DNA from: Torreya grandis | Lineage: Eukaryota > Streptophyta > Pinopsida > Cupressales > Taxaceae | Reading direction: 5' to 3' | DNA: 64,000 nucleotides | NCBI GenBank assembly: GCA_037957365.1 | Contig: JARHVA010000158.1 | Location: forward strand, 1,976,001 to 2,040,000 | Shown: positions 10,737 through 22,635 of the stretch, piece by piece | How the letters are laid out: each line of letters starts with the position of its first letter | Position numbering within the stretch: the first letter of the stretch is position 1 | The notes under the pieces: model-generated | Told to the model about the DNA's origin: nothing | The model's input: only the letters and a program-made list of their open reading frames with translations | Databases searched by the model: none | Program-made: the position numbers and the translations under genes

Positions 10737-12683
10737 TGTTGATGATTTAAAATTGTGCTTGATTCTAATCAACAATAATGGGAAGTTTCAAGATGTGGGA
10801 CTTGTGATTTGAAACAACCTCCAGATTTTTGAGAAGTTGGTTCTTCTTTATATTGAGTAGATAATGGGAAAAGGGATAGGAATTTTAATCAGAAACACAA
10901 ATGCAAGAAAGGAAATCTAATCTATGGTGATGCACCTGAATGTAATTTGACCTTAATCTTGAGCACAGTGAGATTATATGTAGGATTCATTTACATTTAA
11001 GAGCAAACAAGTGTATGATCAATGTAAAATATGGAAACAATAGAGATAGAGACTCATAGCATAGACTACTTTTGTAGTGATATAGAAAATGTCAACAAAG
11101 GCATAGGGTTCAATCTTTTTATTTGAATTTTCCAATCATATAAGAGGCATAGAAACACGTACAGTTATATGAACATTTCAACTCAAGAAAATGAGACAAA
11201 AGAAAATGACATTCCTAATCATGGTTCTAGAAAGTCTACAGCCTAGACTACTTTTGCAAATGACACAGAAAATATCAACAAAGGCATAGGATTCAATCTT
11301 CTCATTAATTCTCTAGTCACATAAGAGGCATAGAAACATGTACAGTTACATAAACCTTCCAACTTAAGAAGATAAAACAAAAACAAATGATAGTACTTAG
11401 TCATAGCTCTAGAAAGTCTAAACTCTTTACAATAATTCTCTCTCAAAATTATCTCTGATAATTCCTCCTTCTTCTCCCCCCTCTGGTGATCTCTGCACCC
11501 TTATTTATAGCCTTGGATTCACTCTGAATTGTTTGTTTATTCCCAATCTAAAGGCCCAACTAAAATCTAACTGAACTGGCAGTGTCTAACAGAAGATATT
11601 TTAGAGATTTTGAAACGCTCTGTCTTCTGGGAGTTCATTAGCTGAAATAAATTACAGGATGCTCCCTTCTCTTAAACTCTAGATAACACTTAGCTAATTC
11701 TTTGAAAATCCTCCTATTACTTAGGAGACATTGGAAAACGACACTTGGTGTGTTCCACAACACCTATTGAAGACACACGACACTTTCTGCATAACTTATA
11801 CTCTTTTGTGTCTTTGATCACGAATGTTTTGCCTTTGACACTTGTTGCTATTCGCTTCCTTGAAAATTCAATAGCTTAAAATAAAATAATACCCACAACA
11901 TTTCTTATCTAAGTAGCTTTAAAAGGGCCATAGGGACATGTGTCAATCTCCACTACTTTTATTAAAGGATGCATGGCAATCTCTGCTTTACTTATCTGGG
12001 GTTACGTGGTGATCTCTGCTGCTTTTAGCTACCCTTTTAGAAACCTGTAGAAGATGACACGTGGTGGTCTCTACTTTAATCTATTTATACCATAGAAATA
12101 AGTGGGTCTCATTTCACATTTACACAGACAGTGACACTTGGCAGCTTCTGCTTGCTTAAGAAACAAAACTTAAGACCCACCACAATCTTTGATATATCAG
12201 TGAAGCAAAATGAAGATAATTTAGATCATGACACGTGGTGGCTTCTACTCTCTTCTACTGGGATATGTGGCATCTTCCATTGCTTTTAGAAAAGCAAAAT
12301 TGAGACCTTCTATGACTGCCACTTGGTACTTTTTGCTTGATCCTGATACTTAGCTTGTTAAAACCTTTCACTAAAAAGAGATGAAATGCGGGTGTCGATA
12401 TGAAACCATGGATGATGACACTTGGCACATTTCATGGAGTCACTTATGAGATATGTGGCACCTTCTGACCAACTCATAAAAAATATGAAAGGTGTCTCAG
12501 ATGATGACACTTGTTAGCTTCTGCTTTACTTCAACACTTAGACAAAAATTAATCAAAAGGAAAATAGAGCCCGTGCTCTGTTTTAAAACTCTGCCATCTC
12601 AGACTAAAGTATGTGAATACAAAATTTCACGATGCACGACTGAACAAAATAGAATGAAATGTAGAGTAAATTTTTACTCTACA
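10737..12683 (-). repeat. 5' LTR of the pol-less element
   Basis: It pairs with 5976-7921. On the minus strand it runs from TGTAGAGTAAA at 12683 to CATCAACA at 10737. TATAAATA lies at 11509-11502. Intact CACGTG cores lie at 12058-12063 and 12232-12237; the matching places in the other LTR read CACATG, while the copy intact at 7012 is broken here. Confidence 0.9.
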
Positions 12684-13460
12684 GTAATAATACAAGATCA
12701 ACAAATAATCAAATAGACACACAAGAGCACTCAATGTAATGAAAAATAATGGTCCAAGAAGACTACTTACAATGGTCATGTTCAAATTCCACACAGTATA
12801 AATGAATGACATATTTAAATTCCCAACCAATATAGAATGACATATTTATATGTCCAATCAACATACAATTGCATAGGGTTTAACAAGCAAGGAACATATT
12901 TAAATGTTACATAAGCGAGACAATATCGAGCAATGGAATAAACTCAAGGAAGTGTAAAAATAGATGAGGCATAATTAACCAACATAAGCATTTATATGTG
13001 TTAGTAAAAAATATTATGAAATATAACATATCAAGTACATTATGAGAGATATGAGCATGAATATAGACATATGTAAGCATTAGTAACCTATATCAATCAT
13101 GATCAATGAATAAAATTACCCCAATGTACTCTATGATGTGGGTAGAGGAGAGGTCTAACATCTAGAAGTGAATATATCATGTGTTTGGATATGCTTGTAT
13201 CACACTCAAAGATGCATGAAACATATGTGTATATAAAAATGAAATGATATGATATCCACTAACATAAATCAGAAACATAGATTCCAAGGAGATAATAAAC
13301 ATGGAAATTTTGAATATTTTTGAATTTATTTGAATGTTTTTTTATTTTCTTGAATATTTTATTTTTTGTAATTTCTTGAGTAATTGATTTTTTTTATTTT
13401 CTCAATTTTTTGATTTGATTTTGTTAGTGTGTCAAATTGATTTTTTTATTATTATTAGAG
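12684..13460. other. Unassigned A+T-rich DNA
   Basis: No gene recognised. The first five bases are the right-hand target duplication of the pol-less element. The stretch 13300-13450 is very T-rich, with repeated TTGAAT/TTTTATTTTCT words. Confidence 0.5.
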
Positions 13461-13464
13461 AATT

Positions 13465-15500
13465 TTAAGTGAAAAAGGTTAATAACATGCTCTTATTATC
13501 TCCTTCCTTAGTAGAATAACAATCACCATCATGTGGTATGTGAACTAATCTTCCCTTATAAGAGAATGAAATACCTTGTTGATGTTGATCTATTTTAGCT
13601 TCCATTTGGTTTAACCAAAATGTACCCAATATAAAATGGTGTAGAATTATATGGGGTATGACCAATAATTTCATTTAGAAAACACATGGATCATAAATAA
13701 TTGGCAATATTATGTATCCCAATGAGTTTTTATAACTTTCCTTATGATGCATGTCTTTGATGATATAACCAAGTTGTGTCAAATGTATTTCTTTAAAAAA
13801 ACATTATTTATCTATAGGATCAATATGGTTATGGTGAAAATAATCTCCAAACATGAATAATGTAATTTTTAAGTCCTTTTGGTGAGGATGTTTTTTTTGT
13901 TTAATTTGAAGTGGTTGTGGAGCATGTCGATTTGGTATTGGTCCCACATTGAGTAAAATTTACAAAGGTGTCATGTAAAGATTTGGGATGCCACATGTTT
14001 TTTCATTATATTTACTCGGTAAATTTTTCCCATCATATGTATCATGAAAAAAGCATTTTTACTTTGTAGGATATAGATTTAATTATTTTTTATATTTGAG
14101 TATGAAGCAAGCATGTCTATGTACATCCATGTATAGGTGGGTGAATGAGGTATACCACTTATGTAATTCCATTTAATTTAGTGAATGAATGAGAACTATA
14201 CTAAAGAGGAAATGTATATCCAAATTTAATGGTCAAAATGCTAAGACATATGATGCATTTTAAAATTGAATAACATAATCTTGAAGAGATTCATCATCAT
14301 GTTGTTTGAAGTTTTGAAAATGTTCCAATATAAGTGTTTATGAATTATGTGTATTAAAGGCCAAGAAGAAAACATATTCTGGTTGATTTTTAAGGAACCA
14401 TTTGAAAAAATTTATAACCGATCACAAGCTTCATGTGCAAGGCTCATATGAAATGTTTTTAACAATATTCATTCATCTTTAGCCTAATTTTCAAAAGAAT
14501 GTACATATTGAATTATATGTTTGGAAGGATCTTCATGGAAAGAAATTAAGGTAATATTTTCATGATAAACTATTGTGGATAAGGATATTGAAATATATAT
14601 TTTGAAAGAGGATAACTTTAAATAATGGTATCACTAGTAGTCACATTTTAAGATGAATTTTGTACTTTTAGAAGTGAAATTTATCTTTAGATATCTCCTA
14701 TAGTAATCATCATAGACACAAGAGAATTAGTAGGAATTATTGAAGTCTATAAGATGTAATCATTGGGTGTAATTCATCATTTATTTTAAACATAGGGATA
14801 ATGGATGTATCATCATTATGAGAATTTTGTTTGAGATTTGCATCACTTAAAACATTTTGAATTTCTCCTAATGGTGCATCTTTTGGAACTTTAGGAACTT
14901 TTGGTAAAGGTTTGTCATGTAAAATTTTTAGAATATTTGGTAATGGTATATCATGTAAGACTTTTGGAATCTTTGGTAAATATGTATTGTTTGAATATTT
15001 TGGAGCCTTTGGTAATTGCATATTTTTTGACGTGTGATAAATTTTGGTAATTGTGCATTTTTTGGGAGTTATAAGGAAACCATGATATCTTTGTGAATAT
15101 TGTGGAATGTTTCATAATCAAAATATGAAAAGTTTGAGTTCTTATCATGCACTACAAGTGCATTATTTGTAAATTTAGAAACCTTTGGTAATTTTAGTGT
15201 TTTTGAATGGAGAAATATTTACATTAGTTGATGTTTGTAAAGTAGTAAGTATATCCTTATGAACCTTTTGAAAATTTTCATAATCAATTAAAGGAAGATT
15301 TTTCTCATGTTTTTACATAATTGTCTTAATATGGGGATGAACATGTTTACCATGATTTGATTGCCTATCATTTTTATTAATAGTATGGACCATAGAACCC
15401 AACATAGGATGTCAGTGAGTGAAGGGAGTGAGTGGTGAATATCACAACCTTGAGGAGTATGTTTCTCAATGAAACATGTCAAACATACTTATTTTTGTTC
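13465..15500 (-). pseudogene. Worn Ty3/gypsy gag-protease remnant
   Basis: On the minus strand, 13674-13465 encodes FILGTFWLNQMEAKIDQHQQ then ISFSYKGRLVHIPHDGD. This is the C-terminal half of a plant gypsy protease (compare the family pattern ILGRPWLH-M-AV-STYHQ-LKFP-G). Just before it, in another frame, is LGYIILPIIYDP, like the flap region. Gag-like pieces lie at 14480-14250 (FFKWFLKN, ILEHFQNFKQHDDESLQDYV). Farther upstream, 15021-14860, is a Pro/Lys-rich 12-residue tandem repeat. No RT or integrase follows before the next element. The repeat at 16385-16990 lies upstream and could be its LTR. Confidence 0.5.
14880..15025 (-). repeat. 36-bp repeat coding 12-residue Pro/Lys units
   Basis: Three clear 36-bp units on the plus strand each begin GGTAAA or GGTAAT, with more degenerate ones up to about 15050 and 15190. 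On the minus strand they encode LPKIPKVLHDIP, LPNILKILHDKP and LPKVPKVPKDAP, a 12-residue repeat at the N-terminal side of the gag remnant. The function is unknown. Confidence 0.65.
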
Positions 15501-16384
15501 ACTTGGTAAGATTTGATTTTTTTTATGCTCAATATCAATGGATTTATAAATTATACCTATTATTACTCATAGGTTATGATTAATATTAAAAAAAATATCC
15601 ATTATATCTTTGGTAAAATATAGAATGAGATAGCTTAGAAATAAAGTATGAAAATATGGGAAACTTCACATCTCTAGAGAAAATAATAGTTACATAAGAA
15701 GACACATGGGTTGGGTTCACTTAATGTTTAACCCTACATTGAAATATTTGGGGATATGGTTAAGAATATAGAAGTAGTTCAAGCACAAGGGTGATAAACT
15801 AATTTATAACATGGAAATTAATTACAAACTCAAATAAATAAATATTTTGAATTGTAATATTAAGATATGCTAAATATAGAAAGTACAAAATTTGAAAGAT
15901 GTTTAATTGATTTCAATACAAAATAAAAATGATATTTAGTTGGGTTTAATATGTGAAAACAAATCTAGACTAAAAATAAGTATAAAATATGTAGGGTCAA
16001 TATTATAGACCAGTTGTTATATTTTGGAAATTATACTTCTGGACACTATCATCAATGCTAGTGTCTAATTGTGACATAGGTGTCTATTAAAAAATAATGA
16101 TTAGATCTCGATGTGACCAAATTCACTATTTTAGGTTTTCTATCACTTTTTACTAATATATTTAGATTTTGGATACAAGTTGTTTCTCTTTGATAATTTA
16201 TCAAACCTTAACTCTTCACACTTATTCACCCTTAAAATGAGTTTTCTAAAAATGGGTTAGTGGGCTCATAGTGTTGAGCTAATCTTAGTGACCCCTCTAT
16301 CACTGATCACTACCTACATATCCAATAATTTAAAGATGTCCTAAAACTTATGTATTTATCCCATATGTGTTGGAGTGTGCACAC
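15500..16384. other. Unassigned A+T-rich DNA
   Basis: I see no supported coding, RNA or terminal-repeat feature here. Confidence 0.4.
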
Positions 16385-16990
16385 ACAAGGGTGTAATATA
16401 TTATATGAATATGCATGTAATGATCTAGCTTATAATTTTAAAAATACCACTCATGGGCTGCTCTTTGAATAATTCACACCTTTTATATGACTAATCCTAT
16501 GATTTATAAATAAATAAGGATGAATAGGTAAATATAACTCAATTGTGTAATTTATTGAATGAGCCTTGGTAGATGTTTTCTTTTATTTGATATAAAATCA
16601 ATGAGAAGGCTTATACTTGTATTTATACCACAACTTATGAAAATATCTCACACTAGGTTTCAATAAGATAATTAGGCCAACCATAGGTTTAAAAACATTT
16701 GCAATTTGGATGACTTTTGGAAATTGGATACTAGATAAGGATCTAAAAACTACCATCAATGGGAGTGTCCCTTTGTGGTCAATAATGTCCAAAGGGATAG
16801 AAAATAATTATGGATATGAAATTGATAATGAAGGATGTTTATCATTTTTTAATATTCATCTACATTCTAGACCTAAGTCATCATAATGATATGGATTAGA
16901 CTAAGAGATAAGCATTTGGGCATAATGAGATGGAAAATTCTAGCATTTTGATAACAAGGAGGTTTAAAATTTAATGGTATATACTTGATT
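16385..16990. repeat. Dispersed repeat, copy 2 (pairs with 3307-4790)
   Basis: It shares blocks with 3307-3650 and 4600-4790 in the same order but lacks the 940-bp segment holding the 20-bp array and foldback. It may be the simpler, pre-insertion form. Confidence 0.45.
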
Positions 16991-18439
16991 AATATTTTTC
17001 AAATATATACAAATCATGGAATCAATAGATAGGGGACATGAAACTTATCTAGTACACATATATACACTATTGCACATTGAGAAAAACTACCATATTACTC
17101 CCAGTTTACAAATAAATTACTAAGAAAAATTAGAAGATAATTTTGAATCATACTAAAGAGAATTCAAAGCAAACATTTTCAAGTATCAAATCCAAATCAT
17201 TATTTACATTCATATAGTGAAGGAGCATAATTTCATAATCACACTAAGTGATAAAACTACGTGTGATTTGAGTTCCTTACTTGGAGTATAAGATAAATAT
17301 GTATTATTCAATCATAAATGTAGGTGATTGGAGTCATCTCATCCCATTACACTTTCATGATTTTTGCATATTTTTAGACTTCAAAATCACACCTAGGGTT
17401 TCAAGGTGAAGGAGGCTAATTTCAAGAGTTGTGTGTATCATCAGGGTTCAAAATTGTACATATAAAGATTTTTAAAATAATAAAAGGTGATAGTATAGTC
17501 ACAAAGCCTCTTTTATGCATAAGTCATTATTAACCATTACAACTCATTATTGACAACATATAGTAACTCAAAACTAGTAGAACTGACTCTTCATAGACAA
17601 AAATAAAATTCTAGATCTGGATAAATCACATCCTACTTCAATCTAATTTTCACTGTTGTAAGTCATTCTTAGTAAAATGGTTAATCATAAAATTTAAGTA
17701 CTTATCCATTTGTTGTACTTACTATATTTAGCATATGACACCTATCAAATCATTATAAATATATGGTTAACTATTAACTTAGTAATTTGATTTCAAAAAC
17801 TAATTTATATCTTTATTAGTTTAAGTAAATTATCTTAATCCAAATTAGGTTAAAACATATTGGAAAACTTGTACATTAATCAAACCATGTCAAACCCTAT
17901 GTATCCTATAGTGTTTCATCCTTCTATGGTTTTAGATCTCAACCTTATGGTTTTTTTTAGACTCTATTTTTTACTATTCCATAAAATACACATTATCCAT
18001 GGCTATAATAAATGAAAATTGATTTTATTTGATAATGAAAGTCATGAAGGTAATATTTTCATATTATTTCAATGTTAAATGTTGATCAATCACATAATCA
18101 AATGGATATAATCTAAGAACACCAATAATTGTAAAATTAATAATGAATACCTAAGCCTTCCTCAAATGACATTATTACAACATCCAATTTGAGTTTCCTT
18201 TTGCTACAACTAAAAAAAAAGGTCATGCATGAATTATTTTATTCCTCCTCCCCCATAGAAATCAATGTTTTAATAGCTACCATCTCACTCCCATCACTCG
18301 CCCAAAACATTATTTGGATTATGTGGTCCATTCTATCAACATTAGATGAGGTAGGGTGCCTCATCATGCACATTATAATGAAGGTAGTCGATAGGTTCCT
18401 TTGCTATAACCCTAACCTATCACATTTATTGAGATAGGA
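16991..18439. other. Unassigned A+T-rich DNA, may include upstream part of an LTR
   Basis: No gene recognised. The right part probably belongs to the LTR ending at 18726, but I could not place its TG start. Confidence 0.4.
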
Positions 18440-18726
18440 ATAGTCAACTTATGGATTACGTATCCCTCTTTTATGTTATATCACATTTTTTATGCATTAA
18501 TTTGGTTAGTAGTTTGGCCTATGGAGTAACCATGGCCTAGGTAGACTATAAAAAGGAGGTAGTGGGTAGTTGTTTATCATAATATTATGAATTCTACTCT
18601 TATTAGATATTTCAAAGGTTTTCCCCTCAAATTGGCTTGTTTTTTATTCATATATTTTGACATGTTTTAGTCATATTATGATCTATTACTATTATTCTAC
18701 TTTATTGTTAAAGTAATTTCAATACA
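18440..18726 (+). repeat. 3' part of a gypsy 5' LTR
   Basis: It ends two bases before a primer-binding site. It carries TATAAAAAGG at 18547-18556. It aligns with 20440-20745: GTCAACTTATGGATTACG against GTTGACTTGTGGCTTACA, GGAGGTAGTGGGTAGTTG against AGAGGTAGTGGTTGGTAT, and the TTTCCCC-rich block after it. Confidence 0.65.
18547..18556 (+). promoter_or_regulatory. TATA box in LTR
   Basis: TATAAAAAGG about 180 bp upstream of the primer-binding site, placed as expected for an LTR promoter. Confidence 0.45.
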
Positions 18727-18728
18727 AG

Positions 18729-18740
18729 TGGTATCAGAAC
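18729..18740 (+). other. Primer-binding site, Met-tRNA type
   Basis: TGGTATCAGAAC nearly matches TGGTATCAGAGC, the usual plant site complementary to initiator Met-tRNA. It fixes the plus-strand orientation of the following gag. Confidence 0.7.
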
Positions 18741-19064
18741 TATGATTTAGGTAATCTTATGGGTGAAACCCTAATTTTAGAGATTTGCTTATATCTTTCA
18801 ATACACTACTAATTTTCTCGTATTTTTTTACTAAAGTTGGGGAATTAGTCAAGGACATCAAAATATATATTAGCATTTAGAGGTCAGTTTTGTGTGAATT
18901 ATTTCAATTTTAGTGTTTTTCATAAACTCACTCTATAGTGTGTGATTCAAGGATTTTTTTTGATTTTTTTACATTTTTTGAAATCTCAAATAAATTTAGA
19001 TAGGGTATGTTCTTTGTATTTTATGATTTGAGGTTGATATAAGTATAAAAATGCTTAGTCAAAG

Positions 19065-20430
19065 ATGGGTCAAAAGTGCCAATCAAGATCGACATTGTCA
19101 ATCCCTTTTATGGTAGGACCACAAATTAGGGGTCAAGGAAAGGGTGCTAAAACTCTAGGTAAAACTCCTCACAAGGAAGAGATGGAGTCAAAAGGAGGGG
19201 TTACTAGATATTTTGTACTAGGATTCTATGAGATAAATCATAAAGTGAGACAAATTGAATACAGAGTGCAAGGCATTTAAAGTGATATACAAGGCATATA
19301 ATCTGATTTGAAAGTTGTATAATTTAGCTTGAAAAATATCAGGATGGCTTTACAAAATAATCAACCAAATCATCTTGATATCACTATTACACAACCCCAC
19401 CATGGTGGATCTCCCAACTATCCTAATCTAAATCTAAGTACCTTGCCACAAATGAACCTATTACCAAAGGTAGATATTCATAAATTTTATGGAAATTATC
19501 CACTCAATTAGATCAACCAAATAGAGAATTGTTTTGATTTACATCAGATCCCATGTGGATAGAAGGTTACCATGGCATCCATATATCTAGGACCTAAATA
19601 ATACATTTGGTATTGATGGTTGTGTGCTCAAAATAAAAACATGGCACTCAATGTCACCTAGTTAATTTTTATATAGGAGCTACCATTACACTATAAAAAT
19701 AGTGTGATAGAGAATTACTTCAGCTAACTAGTTAGATTGTGACAAACTATCTCAATCAAGGATTATATTCATCATTTTTACAACTTATCTTTACTTGTGG
19801 AGACAATTTATATTGAGAACTTGAATTATATATTTTTGGGTGGCCTTAAGGACCACATTCAACATGAGGTATGCATGTTTAATCCACTTAAGGTTTATGA
19901 TTCTATTATCATAGCACATAAGGTTAAGGAAAAAATTATAGCCAAAAGGAAACAACCATTCATTCACTTCAAAGGTTGTAGCATACTGACACCATCATTT
20001 CCCCTACCTACCAGATTGACCCCTTAATAAATTAAATAGAAGCATGCAAAAGGATTATGTTTCAATTATGATAGCCAGTGGAGCAAAGGTCATAAATGTG
20101 TTGAGAAGAAGTTATTCTACATTGAGGGATCTAATGAAGATGAGGAAGAGGATGATGACTCCAATGATGATGAGGAAGAAGTAAAGGAGGTGCATGAATA
20201 TTCCCAACCTATAATATCTTATCATGAAATTTAGGTATTATCACTCTTCAAACACTTAAGGTGGTGGGTTTCCTTAAAAAAATAGAAGGTGATAGTATTG
20301 ATTGAATCAGGAAGCCAACATAACTTCATCAACCATAAGTTAGCCACTCGATTGAACTATTTCATTTACCCATCACCCAAATTTTAGGTCATGATTTTAG
20401 ATGGTGGTTGATATTCCCTTAACTTATAGT
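19065..20430 (+). pseudogene. Ty3/gypsy gag-protease (chromovirus-like), truncated
   Basis: Gag begins near 19065 (Gln/Lys/Gly-rich). It continues with LPKVDIHKFYGNYPLN (about 19458-19505), INQIENCFDLHQI, SIYLGPK and IHHFYNLSLLVETIYIENL, and at 19840 LGGLKDHIQHEV, the capsid pattern of plant chromovirus-type gypsy elements. A zinc knuckle at about 20050-20105 reads GLCFNYDSQWSKGHKC, with the second Cys changed to Tyr. An Asp/Glu-rich linker follows (20130-20190). The protease start near 20260-20330 reads GFL then VLIESGSQHNFIN, with ESG in place of DSG. The reading then breaks off and LTR-like sequence begins near 20435. At least ten stops make it non-functional. It is closely similar to 63000-64000. 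Confidence 0.75.
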
Positions 20431-20434
20431 GTGT

Positions 20435-20746
20435 CTAAGGATATGTGTGGTTGACTTGTGGCTTACACACCTTTATATTATATTATTAAACTTCTCTATG
20501 CTCTTAGTATGGTTGGTATATAGAATAACATTTTCTAATTAAATTATATATAAGAGGTAGTGGTTGGTATTTTATCATCATATTACAAATTTTGTTCTTA
20601 TTGGATTGTTGTGAAGGTTTCCCCCTTCAAGTGGCTCAGTCATAATATTCAAGTATTCTTTTGGTAATTATTGTTTTGGATATGTTTATTCTATGATATA
20701 TAATTCTATTGTTGTGAATTATCTTATCTAAGTAATTTCATCACAA
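20435..20746 (+). repeat. LTR fragment of a second related gypsy element
   Basis: It is homologous to 18440-18726 and ends with ATCACAAG directly before a primer site at 20748. It abuts the truncated protease of the first element, so it marks either a nested insertion or an unequal recombination junction. Confidence 0.6.
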
Positions 20747-20747
20747 G

Positions 20748-20759
20748 TGGTATCAAAAC
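20748..20759 (+). other. Primer-binding site, Met-tRNA type
   Basis: TGGTATCAAAAC is TGGTATCAGAGC with two changes, in the same LTR-relative position as the site at 18729. Confidence 0.6.
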
Positions 20760-21119
20760 TTTAATTTGGAAAAGTTTTAATTATGCAATTTTTTTTAGGT
20801 CTAGCATCTTGAGCACTGGAAGGTTGAAAAAACATAACTTGTGATCTGGTAAGAATTAATTTTTTTCATCAACATTTTTTTTATGATGTTTTTAAAAAAA
20901 ATAAAAATAAAAAAAACATTTTTTTAGGTAGAAATAAGTCTAGAATTTTTTTACCTTGTGCAAATTATCAATCATTGGATTCATCTCTACAAGATGATCA
21001 TAATAGTATATTCTATTGGTATACTTTTTTGGGCCAAATTTTTTCACCCTTGTTCACATTATAAGTCATTCGATTCATCTTAGCAAAGAAAATACAATGG
21101 TATCATATACCGATAAATT

Positions 21120-21640
21120 TTTTCATGTCATAACCCTCCTAGGGTTTATTCATGGTAGGGCCTAACCCTCATGATCATGGGAAAGGGAAATAAATACCTA
21201 AGACTCATAAAAATGACATGGTGTCAAAAAATTCTAATATAAGTATTTTGGAGGTAGTTTAACAACTTAAGTTAGAGTTATAGGGAATGGTGCAGAAAGA
21301 TGATCTTGATGCAATTAAGGGGACCTCATAGGGCTAAGAGGGATCTAAAAAACACTTGGTGATCAACTTTAACAAATCACTAGGTAATTGGTTAAATTTT
21401 AAATTCAACAATTGTAAAATAACCCTCCACCACTTTAGTTTGGTTCTCCTCCTCCAAACAATCAAAATGCAACCCATGGTATGAAGATGTTATTTACAAA
21501 AGTAGACCTATGAAAGTTTGATGGTAATGATACATTCCAAGATTTTTTTAAGGGTCCTTAAGAAAAATACCTATGTAATTTTTTGTTGAATATTGAAAAG
21601 CCAGTTTTGAAACAAAGGTGAATCGAAGGGAAAGGAGTTT
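21120..21640 (+). pseudogene. N-terminal gag fragment of the second gypsy element
   Basis: After the second primer site, frame pieces correspond to the 19-kb gag: HGKGK (compare GQGKGAK), then PPPNNQNATHGMKMLFTKVDL followed by KFDGNDTFQDFF (about 21440-21550), matching LLPKVDIHKFYGN of the first copy. The match stops near 21640 and the 20-bp array follows. It is short and heavily decayed. Confidence 0.5.
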
Positions 21641-21699
21641 TGTTGGGAAGGTGAATCATATGTGCCATTTTGTTATTTTCTAAAGTTTAAACTTTGGAG

Positions 21700-22440
21700 T
21701 CTAAAGAGCATCCAATCCTAGTGGATGTCATCTATGGGATATAGATGATGTCTACATTCTTTAGACAATGTCCATGCCCTCTAAACATCATCCACATGAT
21801 CTAGATGATGTCCACAAGTTCTAGACACCATCCATAGGTTATGGATGTCATCCATGTATTTTGGATGATGTCCATGAGTGTTAGATGCTATCTAGAGCCC
21901 ATGGACAAGATCCAAAGTATGTGGATACCATGCAGACTTGATGGACACTATCTAGAGGCATATATGGAATCTAAAATTTGTGTACATTCTCCATAAGGTG
22001 TGGACATTATCTACAACGCATGGACAATGTATAGAGACTATGGATGAAATCTAGAGTCCATAGACACCATCCATAGGGTGTGGATGACGTCCATAGGTCA
22101 TGGACACTATTAATGGATCTAGATGATATCTAGATCTTGTGGATACTATCTAGAGCCCATAGACACTATTTAGATCCCATAGACAGTGTCCAAAATTTAT
22201 GGATGCTATCCACTAGGGGTGGACAATGTATATAGATTATGGACACCATCTATATCATGTTTAGATGGTGTCTAGACTATGTAGATGACATCCAAATTTG
22301 GTGGATGTCATCTATAGGGGGTAGATGATGTCCACAACTTGTGAACACCATCCATAGGGCATGTATGAAATATAGAGGGTGTGAATGGCATCTAAAATCC
22401 ATGGATGACATCTAAAACATGTGGACACTATCTAGAGGGT
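21700..22440. repeat. 20-bp tandem repeat array B
   Basis: About 36 imperfect units of 20 bp in constant phase, such as TGGACACCATCTATATCATG, ATGGACACTATCTAGAGGCA and TGGATGACGTCCATAGGTCA. The core is TGGA(T/C)-N4-ATC(T/C)A(T/G)AG. It is related to array C (62560-62790) and shares the period of array A. It ends 40 bp before a (TA)n tract and 200 bp before the plant-mobile-domain-like pseudogene. Confidence 0.9.
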
Positions 22441-22476
22441 CTGTATTATGCTTGAGCTCCATGGGGGAGTGCTTGG

Positions 22477-22479
<3 letters not shown>

Positions 22480-22530
<51 letters not shown>
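22480..22530. repeat. (TA)n microsatellite
   Basis: An uninterrupted TA tract of about 25 units. Apparent reading frames across it (Tyr-Ile repeats) are artefacts. Confidence 0.95.
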
Positions 22531-22531
<1 letters not shown>

Positions 22532-22635
22532 CCCCTTATATTTTATTCATTTCTCTTTTATGCATATCCCAAACCTCTCTCATCTTCTAGACCTCTACCC
22601 TATAACTCATCCTCTATTCTCATTTCTCAATCCCA

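Larger units (their letters stand above)
5976..12683 (-). mobile_element. Complete pol-less LTR retrotransposon (LARD-like)
   Basis: Two LTRs of about 1946 bp (5976-7921 and 10737-12683) align end to end. They flank a 2.8-kb interior with one long degenerate reading frame and no RT, integrase or RNase H. The 5-bp target duplication is GTAAC (5971-5975) and GTAAT (12684-12688), differing by one C-to-T. The primer-binding site (10713-10732 on the minus strand) sets the orientation as minus. By eye the LTRs differ at several percent of positions, so the insertion is moderately old. The structure matches large retrotransposon derivatives, which depend on enzymes of other elements. Its primer site matches those of the element at 28252-36126 and the giant element. 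Confidence 0.9.
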
